Below, piece by piece: positions 1 to 5,111 of a stretch of 9,303 nucleotides of DNA. Both the position numbers and the translations under genes were made by a program. This DNA comes from Oscillospiraceae bacterium. GTDB lineage: Bacteria; Bacillota_A; Clostridia; Oscillospirales; Ruminococcaceae. Location: positions 1 to 9,303 of the forward strand of contig CAAFWX010000026.1 in assembly GCA_900766795.1 (NCBI GenBank), given 5' to 3'. The number at the start of each line of letters is the position of its first letter. Position 1 is the first letter of the stretch. The notes below the pieces were generated by a model. The model made no database searches. It was not told where the DNA came from and saw only the letters and a list, made by a program, of their open reading frames with translations.

Positions 1-248
1 ATGGCAAGCAGGCGCAGTACGGGCAGAAAATCTGGCAGTTCGGCACGTTTAGTCCCGCAGGCGTAAGCGGCGAGGTTGACGCGAATTTCGCCTACGAGCC
101 GCTCGCAAGGGTAATCCGCGAGAGTGGGCTGAACGTTCCCGTGAAGTATCGCCTGACCGCGCAGAAATCCGTGTATGCGTGGGAGCTTGACGAGGAGAAG
201 AAAAATCTTGCTGAACTTGGCTACACGGTCACAACAAAAAAGATATAA
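1..248 (+). CDS. GH25-type lysozyme/endolysin, C-terminal part
   Basis: The gene enters from the left edge; reading from base 3 gives 81 residues before a TAA stop. The segment IWQFG (residues 10-14) followed by SGEVDAN (22-28) matches the end of the glycoside hydrolase family 25 (Chalaropsis-type lysozyme) barrel, where an IWQ...G.VD.N strand closes the fold. Such enzymes cleave the beta-1,4 bond between N-acetylmuramic acid and N-acetylglucosamine in peptidoglycan. About 50 further residues follow the motif, ending in a Lys-rich tail, and may be a short wall-binding or linker segment. Most of the protein, including the other catalytic-site strands, lies outside the window, so the family call rests on this one motif. 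A strong hairpin terminator follows at once. Its position beside the 3' end of ssrA makes a phage endolysin plausible, but a host autolysin cannot be excluded. Confidence 0.7.
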   Translation, partial: GKQAQYGQKIWQFGTFSPAGVSGEVDANFAYEPLARVIRESGLNVPVKYRLTAQKSVYAWELDEEKKNLAELGYTVTTKKI

Positions 249-254
249 CACTTA

Positions 255-287
255 CCGCCTCGGGCTTCGGCTCGGGGCGGGGTTTTG
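255..287 (+). terminator. Intrinsic terminator of the GH25 gene
   Basis: An 11-bp GC-rich stem (255-265 with 270-280, including two G-U pairs) is closed by a TTCG tetraloop and followed by GGTTTTGTT. It begins six bases after the lysozyme stop codon. Confidence 0.85.
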
Positions 288-388
288 TTGTGTTTGCGTG
301 GCACAAATCGTGGCACAAAGTTTGCCGAAATGGTGTTTTTGTACACGAAAAAAGTGACTGTGTGAACGAAAATGAAAACATAAGAAAA

Positions 389-435
389 GGCTCTACAAAG
401 CAGCAAATTGACATTTGCGTTTGTAGAGCCTTTTT
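389..435. terminator. Bidirectional terminator downstream of ssrA
   Basis: An 11-bp perfect outer stem (389-399 with 420-430) encloses an inner 6-bp stem GCAAAT/ATTTGC (403-408 with 413-418) and a TGAC loop. On the plus strand it is followed by TTTTT; on the minus strand by TTTTCTTATG. It lies just past the 3' end of ssrA and so should stop that transcript. It can also stop read-through from the lysozyme side. Confidence 0.85.
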
Positions 436-440
436 GCGTT

Positions 441-791
441 TGGTGGACCCGAGGGGAATTGAACCCCTGTCCGAAAACCCGTCCTCACAACTTTCTCCGA
501 GTGCAGTTTGTCTTTTGACATTCCCTCCCGCTTCCGCCGACAAACAGGCTGAAACGTTCAGTAGCCTTTAATACATCACAAGCTATAAGGCTATTCGCAG
601 GTGACGTTTACCGCTAGTCGACGCCGCAGCCCGAGCCGCGGTACTCTCGGGGGCGACGGCAGTGCGCTTAGGCAGCTGCTAAAACGAGATCTTCGTCTGC
701 GTTTAAATTTAGGTTGCGACGATTTAAGTGATTTCGCCCTCACTACTCGCTTATCATGCCTCAGAATCCCCGTCGAAGCCTTTACGGGCCC
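441..791 (-). ncRNA. ssrA: tmRNA (transfer-messenger RNA)
   Basis: tmRNA rescues ribosomes stalled on broken mRNAs, acting first as a tRNA-Ala mimic and then as a short message that adds a degradation tag. On the minus strand the 5' end GGGCCCG (791-785) pairs over seven bases, with one G-U, with the 3' strand CGGGTCC before A-CCA (end at 441). The T arm contains GGTTCAATTCC. The 5' domain carries the tmRNA-specific GGCTTCGACGGGGATTCTGAGGC block. The tag frame is read on the minus strand from about 700 to the TAA at 670-668: GCA GAC GAA GAT CTC GTT TTA GCA GCT GCC TAA, that is ADEDLVLAAA. The resume codon is inferred and could lie slightly upstream (in-frame NLN precedes). Length is 351 nt, normal for Firmicutes, and CCA is encoded. 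A promoter lies at 812-840 and a terminator at 389-435. Confidence 0.97.
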
Positions 792-811
792 GTAAAGTTT
801 CTGTACTCTAC

Positions 812-840
812 ATTATAACACAACACATTTCCTTTGTCAA
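812..840 (-). promoter_or_regulatory. SigA-type promoter of ssrA
   Basis: On the minus strand a perfect TTGACA (840-835) and a perfect TATAAT (817-812) are separated by 17 bases. Transcription would start near 805, giving a leader of about 14 nt before the mature tmRNA 5' end at 791. Confidence 0.93.
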
Positions 841-858
841 GTGATTGGGCAAAATTAT

Positions 859-1028
859 GGCAACACCGCACAATTACCGGCTTCGCCTTTGCCGTCCGCT
901 TGCTTGCAGATTTTCCGCCATATTGCACAAATTTCGTTTGACGGGCGTCAGCCTGTCTGCACTCAATTTGTACAATCTGACGAAAAATCTGCGGCGCAAT
1001 CGAACGACAATAATTATGCGGTATTGCC
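859..1028. repeat. 170-bp imperfect palindromic (MITE-like) element
   Basis: The ends form an 18-bp inverted repeat with 16 matches: GGCAACACCGCACAATTA at 859-876 and, as reverse complement, GGCAATACCGCATAATTA at 1028-1011. A second inner pair of arms lies at 906-934 and 964-992 (24 of 29 matching), around a small hairpin GACGGG/CCTGTC. There is no coding capacity. Size and inverted ends resemble a miniature inverted-repeat transposable element, but no target-site duplication is evident. It sits between the ssrA promoter and the end of the IS1-like remnant. A related end sequence occurs at 7826-7843. Confidence 0.65.
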
Positions 1029-1052
1029 TTAGGTGTGGACACATTGCACATA

Positions 1053-1655
1053 TTATAAAAAGTCAAGCCCGGAAAATGGCAATTCACGAGAATTTGGATT
1101 TCTGTTTTTCCGAAAGTTCATTTTAGCAACGCCAAAATCATTATAGGCTTTAACAAAAATTTCAAGTACCGCACGAAGAGTTTCAAGTTTTCGCGGAAAC
1201 CAACGACTGCGGCGATGTAAAATGGGAATGTAATGCCTTATATCGGCATTGATTCCCTCGACAGTAAAAGCGTTGCTTTTTATCGTGAATATTCCGAATA
1301 TGCTTGCCCGGATATGCAATACCAATATACCCCAAATAGCCATCGGTACAGTAATACTCGACCTCCGGACTGCTGTCAACAATCTGTTGGATACGTTGCG
1401 ATGATTTATCAAAAGCAACATCAAACCCTAATATTTGCTGCGGCAATCGGCTAACCATCGTCATTACATAGGTGTTTTCCTTTGTTTCGGTCTTGGATTT
1501 CTCCCCAACGAACCAATAAAGTTTATCTAACACCAAAATATGGAAGTTGTCATTTGGAATCTGGGCTGTTTTTTTAATCCAGTTGTACACGTTTGTCTTG
1601 CTGAAGCCAAATATCTTGACTATGCCGCGTTGAGAACCTTGATTAAGGTTTATTG
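1053..1655 (-). pseudogene. IS1-like transposase remnant, 5'-truncated and frameshifted
   Basis: The minus strand encodes most of an IS1-like DDE transposase of the kind common in gut Clostridia. The upstream frame gives a helix-turn-helix (FGFSKTNVYNWIKK), then LDKLYWFVGEKSKT, ENTYVMTMVSR and a CTDGYLGY strand that probably carries a catalytic Asp. Near 1270-1285 the frame breaks at a five-A run: one frame continues as HDKKQRFYCRG, while the conserved continuation (NAFTVEGINADIRHYIP, then LETLRAVLEIFVKAYNDFG, ending LPFSGLDFL at TAA 1055-1053) needs one A fewer. This is a +1 shift, unlike the programmed -1 shift of classical IS1, so an indel is more likely. The N-terminal zinc-ribbon part is missing, because the sequence changes to an unrelated transposase fragment near 1650. 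The left boundary is approximate. It is probably inactive. Confidence 0.8.
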
Positions 1656-1769
1656 CGTTCAGACCGACAACGGACCTGAGTTCACAACGCGGTAAAGGAC
1701 AAGCCCGCGCTGTTCCGGACAACTGCTGCGGCGCTTGGTATTCGCTACAAGCTCATTCGCCCGTATAGT
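1651..1769 (+). pseudogene. IS481-like integrase-core fragment
   Basis: On the plus strand the frame at 1651 reads YCVQTDNGPEFTTR and then stops. The neighbouring frame then reads KDKPALFRTTAAALGIRYKL followed by IRPYS. Joined, these match the second catalytic Asp strand (QTDNG.EF) and the following helix of an rve-type (IS481/IS3-like) transposase, where RPY would normally be followed by a region carrying the catalytic Glu. Homology ends at RPYS. Only about 40 residues survive, with one frameshift, so this is a dead scrap. It abuts the truncated IS1-like gene, so one event may have joined the two. Confidence 0.65.
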
Positions 1770-1801
1770 GTACAACATCATTGACAAGCCTGTAAACTTT
1801 T

Positions 1802-1853
1802 CAAAAAAAATTTTTTTAACCCACTTGACAAGAGGTGATAAATGGTGTATAAT
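1802..1853 (+). promoter_or_regulatory. Promoter of the tRNA-Val/tRNA-Gly operon
   Basis: TTGACA at 1825-1830 and TATAAT at 1848-1853 are both perfect, with 17 bases between. An A-tract followed by a T-tract (1803-1817) lies directly upstream of the -35 and could act as an UP element. The transcript would start near 1860, about 18 nt before the first tRNA. Confidence 0.92.
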
Positions 1854-1877
1854 AAATAAGTCCTTAAGGGACGGTAT

Positions 1878-1953
1878 GGAAGTTTAGCTCAGCTGGGAGA
1901 GCATCTGCCTTACAAGCAGAGGGTCATAGGTTCGAGCCCTATAACTTCCACCA
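1878..1953 (+). tRNA. tRNA-Val (anticodon UAC)
   Basis: The acceptor strands GGAAGTT and AACTTCC pair fully, followed by A and an encoded CCA. The D arm reads TAGCTCAGCTGGGAGAGCA. The anticodon stem TCTGC/GCAGA encloses the loop CTTACAA, giving anticodon TAC. The T arm contains GGTTCGAGCC. Length is 76 nt with CCA. It shares promoter and terminator with the tRNA-Gly two bases downstream. Confidence 0.97.
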
Positions 1954-1955
1954 CT

Positions 1956-2031
1956 GCGGATTTAGCTCATCCGGTAGAGCGCCACCTTGCCAAGGTGGAG
2001 GTAGCGAGTTCGAGCCTCGTAATCCGCTCCA
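1956..2031 (+). tRNA. tRNA-Gly (anticodon GCC)
   Basis: Acceptor GCGGATT pairs with AATCCGC, followed by T and an encoded CCA. The anticodon stem CCACC/GGTGG encloses the loop TTGCCAA, giving anticodon GCC. The T arm contains AGTTCGAGCC. It is 76 nt with CCA and is the second gene of the two-tRNA operon. Confidence 0.97.
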
Positions 2032-2034
2032 ATC

Positions 2035-2060
2035 AAGCAGCCTTCGGGCTGCTTTTTTTG
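2035..2060 (+). terminator. Terminator of the tRNA operon
   Basis: The stem AAGCAGCC/GGCTGCTT with a TTCG loop is followed by a run of Ts to 2059. It starts four bases after the tRNA-Gly CCA. Confidence 0.93.
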
Positions 2061-2275
2061 TTTTTCCGAAAAATGGATTTCGTGGGGAGTTTTTACGCGG
2101 CGGGCAGCAGTTATTTTCTGCTAACTATCTTGCTGTAAAGTGTATCATAAACATTAAGCAGCACAAACAATGCCAAAATATAACAAAATAGACATTAAAC
2201 ACCCAAATCATTAACAAACGGAGTATGGCGTTTTTGTTAATTGTGCATGAACTTGTGGGAAATGCAGAAAACTTA
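2061..2275. other. AT-rich intergenic stretch with one hairpin
   Basis: No gene is supported here. The only clear structure is an inverted repeat at 2210-2241: ATTAACAAACG pairs with CGTTTTTGTTAAT around the loop GAGTATGG, with a two-base bulge. It could be a weak terminator or a protein-binding site. A small AGCAG/CTGCT hairpin lies near 2106-2122. Confidence 0.4.
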
Positions 2276-2304
2276 TTGACAAATCCGATATTTGTCTGTA
2301 TAAT
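2276..2304 (+). promoter_or_regulatory. Strong SigA-type promoter of a short structured RNA
   Basis: Perfect TTGACA (2276-2281) and perfect TATAAT (2299-2304) are separated by 17 bases. Its quality equals that of the ssrA and tRNA promoters, yet what follows is not an open reading frame but a short RNA ending in a terminator. The start is expected near 2311. Confidence 0.9.
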
Positions 2305-2307
2305 ATA

Positions 2308-2438
2308 AACAAATGAATGGTTCGGTACCTAATCTCCGAACAATTTGTTTTGTTTAGTTGTCTCCTTTCTTTTGTTCTACACATAATGATTTCATCTTGC
2401 GGATATCCGCACCGAGCCTTAACCGGCTCTTTTTTTTT
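2308..2438 (+). ncRNA. Candidate structured small RNA or attenuator leader
   Basis: The RNA between a perfect promoter and an intrinsic terminator is about 128 nt. A 5' hairpin GTTCGG/CCGAAC (2320-2325 with 2336-2341) may be extended by AACAAAT/ATTTGTT. A pyrimidine-rich unpaired stretch follows (2358-2382, with TCTCCTTTC at 2361-2369). Next come a 14-bp palindrome TGCGGATATCCGCA (2398-2411) and the terminator. GGTTCGGT (2319-2326) can pair over eight bases, with one G-U, with ACCGAGCC (2411-2418), which includes the terminator's 5' arm; this pairing would exclude both the 5' hairpin and the terminator. No known RNA family was recognised: it does not look like 6S RNA, SRP RNA, a T-box or a folate riboswitch. 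It may be a free small RNA or a conditional leader of the ymfF operon. Confidence 0.6.
2414..2438 (+). terminator. Terminator of the candidate small RNA
   Basis: The stem GAGCC/GGCTC (2414-2418 with 2425-2429) has a TTAACC loop and is followed by nine Ts (2430-2438). The stem is short, but the T-tract is strong. Its 5' arm overlaps the alternative pairing with 2319-2326. Confidence 0.85.
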
Positions 2439-2460
2439 GCTAAATTTCACAATTAGGGGG

Positions 2461-2489
2461 TGGAAAAATGCTTTCGGGTGTGCTATACT
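2461..2489 (+). promoter_or_regulatory. Possible extended -10 promoter of the ymfF operon
   Basis: TGC precedes TATACT (2484-2489), an extended -10. TGGAAA (2461-2466) stands 17 bases upstream as a weak -35. An overlapping TATAAT at 2489-2494 is an alternative -10. It lies after the small-RNA terminator and about 75 bases before the proposed ymfF start, so it could drive the operon without read-through. Confidence 0.5.
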
Positions 2490-2563
2490 ATAATGGTGGT
2501 GCTGTGTAATCGACAGCAATCGTTTTGTACATGCTCAACAATTAAAGTAAAGGACTGATATCT

Positions 2564-3832
2564 ATTTATACAAGAAAAGAAATCGGCAGCGGGATTTTCT
2601 TCAACAGCGTCAGGGACGAGCACTTCAAGTCGAACAAGGTGAGCGTTTTCTTCATGACCGAGTTTGACGACATTTCCGACTCCGACTATGAGGCGGTGGG
2701 CTATCTTCTGACGGACAGCTGCGAGAAATACCCCGATTACAGGCTTCTTTCGCAGCGCTTTGCCGAGCTTTATGACGCAAACATCAACTTTAACTCCGGC
2801 TTGTACGGCGACCTGCGCGGCTCGTGCTTTGTCATCAACTACATCGACGACCGCTACGCGCTGGAGGGAGAGAAGCTTGAGCAGGAGGCGTGCGCGCTTC
2901 TGCTTGACTGCCTGCTTTCCCCAAAGGCCGTGAACGGCGTATTTGACGCGGACGTCACCCGTATCGTGTCCTCGGAGATTGTCGACGCGATAAGCGCCAA
3001 GATAAACGACAAGCGCTGGTATGCAAGTCAGCGCTCCGCGCTCACGGCATATGTCGGCGAGCCGCAGAGCCGCCCTATCGAGGGCACTCTCGAGCAGGCC
3101 CGCGCCATTACCCCCGAAAGCGCATGGCGCGCCTATCGCAACATGCTCGAGCGCGGACACATTGAGATTATCGCCGCAGGGTGCAGCGACTTTTCCGAGT
3201 GCGAGCGAATGTTTGCCGAAGCCTTTGCGAGAATCGACAGGCACGATGTCTACCCGCTTCAGGCGCCGAAGCCAAGCCCGCTTAAGCCCGAGGCGGTTTC
3301 TGTCACCGACGAAATTCCCATGCAGCAGGCGATTCTACGCATTTATTTCAAGCTGCCCGAGCAGACCGACCGTTTTGCGTTTGCGCTGATGAATCTGGTG
3401 CTGGGCGGAATGACGATGTCGCGCTTTTTCCGCAACATTCGCGAAAAGCAGTCGCTGTGCTATTACTGCTCAAGCGGCATGGCGCGGCTGAAAAAGACTT
3501 TCTATGTGGCAGCGGGCGTTGAGCCTGCGAACATCGAAAAGACGAAGCAGGCTGTGTTTGCCGAAATCGCCGATGTTTGCGAAAACGGAATCACCGAGGA
3601 GGAGCTTCAGTTTGCCCGCCTTGAAAGCATTAATTCCGTCACTTCCATTTACGACAACCCCAATGCGGTTGCCGCATGGCATTTTCAGGAGCTTCTTGAG
3701 GAGCGCCCCTGCACTCCCGAGGAGTACATCGCCGAAATAGGCGCGGTCACTCCCGAGCGCGTCAGGGCGGTGTGCCGTCAGCTTAAGCTTGATACCGTTT
3801 ATGTGCTTGAAGCAGGGGAGGAGCAGGAATGA
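2564..3832 (+). CDS. ymfF: YmfF-like M16 peptidase homologue, non-catalytic subunit
   Basis: This is an M16 (insulinase/pitrilysin) family protein with two homologous halves. It lacks the zinc motif HXXEH but has the second-domain Arg/Tyr element (FRNIREKQSLCYY; R293 and Y300/Y301 from the chosen start). That is typical of the partner subunit which shapes the active site of the catalytic M16 subunit encoded next. In B. subtilis, ymfF and ymfH are implicated in maturing the 5-aminopentanol modification of elongation factor P; the chemistry is not settled. The start is unusual. The frame is open from 2546 and the family-like N-terminus (EIGSGIFFNSV..EHFKSN) lies upstream of the first conventional start, GTG 2639. 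No ATG, GTG or TTG exists there. ATT at 2564 sits nine bases after AAAGGA (2549-2554) and gives 422 residues, the usual family length; the GTG would give 397. The stop overlaps the ymfH start (ATGA), implying translational coupling. Confidence 0.9.
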   Translation: MYTRKEIGSGIFFNSVRDEHFKSNKVSVFFMTEFDDISDSDYEAVGYLLTDSCEKYPDYRLLSQRFAELYDANINFNSGLYGDLRGSCFVINYIDDRYALEGEKLEQEACALLLDCLLSPKAVNGVFDADVTRIVSSEIVDAISAKINDKRWYASQRSALTAYVGEPQSRPIEGTLEQARAITPESAWRAYRNMLERGHIEIIAAGCSDFSECERMFAEAFARIDRHDVYPLQAPKPSPLKPEAVSVTDEIPMQQAILRIYFKLPEQTDRFAFALMNLVLGGMTMSRFFRNIREKQSLCYYCSSGMARLKKTFYVAAGVEPANIEKTKQAVFAEIADVCENGITEEELQFARLESINSVTSIYDNPNAVAAWHFQELLEERPCTPEEYIAEIGAVTPERVRAVCRQLKLDTVYVLEAGEEQE

Positions 3833-5097
3833 TAGAGAAGATTTACAGCGACATTGTTCGGGAAACCTGTCTGAAATACGTTCACCCGAGCGGGGTTAGC
3901 GTTTTCATGTTCCCGATGGATAAGCGCTCCGCCTGCGCGCAGTTCGGCGTAAGGTTCGGCTCTATGGACAACCGCTATCGGACGCAGGACGGCGGCATAA
4001 CCGAGGTGCCCGACGGCACGGCGCACTATCTCGAGCACAAGCTTTTTGAGAGCGAGGAGAAGGACACGTTCGCGCTATTCGCGCAGACAGGCGCTTCCTG
4101 CAACGCGGGAACGAGCTATGAGTCCACGGTCTACTATTTCTCCTCCACCGGGGAGTTTGAGAAGAACCTTGAGATTTTGCTGAATTTCGTGCAAAGCCCG
4201 TACTTCACTCCCGAAAACGTCGAGAAAGAACGCGGCATCATCGAGCAGGAAATCACCATGTACGACGACAACCCCGCGTGGCGCGTGTTCATGGAGCTGC
4301 TTAAAGGCGTGTACAAGGAGAATCCCATCAGAACCGATATCGCAGGTACCGCCGAGAGCATTTCCCACATCACCGACAAGCTGCTTTACGATTTGTACAA
4401 CGTGTACTACAACCCGTCTAATCTGTTCCTTTGCGTGACGGGCGGGTTTGAGCCGGAAAAGGTTGTCGAGGTGTGCGACCGCTGTCTGAAAGACAGAGCG
4501 CCCGTGCAGTTTGAGAGCGTTCACTTTGACGAGCCTGCCGAGGTCTGCGAGAAATACCGCGAGGTCAGAATGCCTGTCGGAAAGCCGCTTTTCTACATCG
4601 GCTTCAAGCACCCCGACGCTGCCGACAGCGCCGAAGCGGTGGAGGAATACATCAGCTACAACATTCTCATGGACATTCTTTTCGGAGAAACCTCCGACTT
4701 TTTCCTGAAGCACCGCGACAGCGGAATGCTGAACGACGCGTTCAGGGTCAGCGTTTTCACGGTTCGCAGGGTGGTGCTTCCCTGTGCGACGGGCGAGAGC
4801 GAGGAGCCGGAAAAGGTGCTTGAGGAGATAAAAAGCGAGATTCGCCGCGCCAAGACCGAGGGAATCTCAAAAGAGGATTTCCTGCGCGTTAAAAAGGCAA
4901 CCTACGGCGCGCAGCTTCGCAGCTACAACCACGTTGAGAACACCGCGCAGAACATTATGGACGCGGCGCTTGCGGGGCTGTCGCCGTTCTCGCTTATCGA
5001 AGCGGCGGCGGGCGCGGAGTATGAAACCGTCCTGCGCAGGCTCGCCGAGATTGACGAGGAGAACGTCACCCTCGCTGTGTGCAGACCGATAGATTGA
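3829..5097 (+). CDS. ymfH: YmfH-like M16 zinc peptidase, catalytic subunit
   Basis: This 422-residue M16 peptidase has the inverted zinc motif HYLEH (HXXEH, residues 66-70), with E69 as the general base. The third ligand is expected in ERGIIEQEITMYDDNP (E139 or E141), about 70 residues downstream as in the family. The C-terminal half keeps the M16 fold (PLFYIGFKHPD and the ILFGETSDFFLKHRDSGMLN region). Together with ymfF it should form a cytoplasmic heterodimer whose partner supplies the Arg/Tyr pair. B. subtilis YmfH is named as an EF-P 5-aminopentanol modification-associated protein; the substrate is unknown. The ATG overlaps the ymfF stop by four bases and GAGGAGCAGGA just upstream acts as ribosome binding site. 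The B. subtilis neighbour ymfI (reductase) is not here; lgt follows after 14 bases instead. No signal peptide is seen. Confidence 0.93.
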   Translation: MIEKIYSDIVRETCLKYVHPSGVSVFMFPMDKRSACAQFGVRFGSMDNRYRTQDGGITEVPDGTAHYLEHKLFESEEKDTFALFAQTGASCNAGTSYESTVYYFSSTGEFEKNLEILLNFVQSPYFTPENVEKERGIIEQEITMYDDNPAWRVFMELLKGVYKENPIRTDIAGTAESISHITDKLLYDLYNVYYNPSNLFLCVTGGFEPEKVVEVCDRCLKDRAPVQFESVHFDEPAEVCEKYREVRMPVGKPLFYIGFKHPDAADSAEAVEEYISYNILMDILFGETSDFFLKHRDSGMLNDAFRVSVFTVRRVVLPCATGESEEPEKVLEEIKSEIRRAKTEGISKEDFLRVKKATYGAQLRSYNHVENTAQNIMDAALAGLSPFSLIEAAAGAEYETVLRRLAEIDEENVTLAVCRPID

Positions 5098-5111
5098 AAG
5101 GAGAAAGTGCG

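Noticed and set aside
290..571. 93-residue plus-strand frame across the terminator and tmRNA 3' end
   Set aside because: It runs through a hairpin terminator and antisense to the tmRNA tRNA-like domain.
906..992. CRISPR-like repeats in the ssrA upstream region
   Set aside because: There is only one inverted pair, not regularly spaced direct repeats.
2313..2357. 14-codon frame beginning ATG AAT GGT inside the candidate small RNA
   Set aside because: No Shine-Dalgarno precedes it and it starts at the very 5' end of the transcript inside a predicted hairpin.
2468..2509. 13-codon frame MLSGVLYYNGGAV after a strong AGGGGGTGG ribosome-binding-like sequence, a possible leader peptide
   Set aside because: It overlaps the predicted promoter at 2461-2494, so transcripts from that promoter would not contain it whole. 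It would matter only on read-through from 2276; no conservation can be tested here.
2483..3244. 253-residue minus-strand frame opposite ymfF
   Set aside because: It is the antisense shadow of a clear M16 gene in GC-rich sequence; composition is low in motif content and no ribosome binding site is seen.
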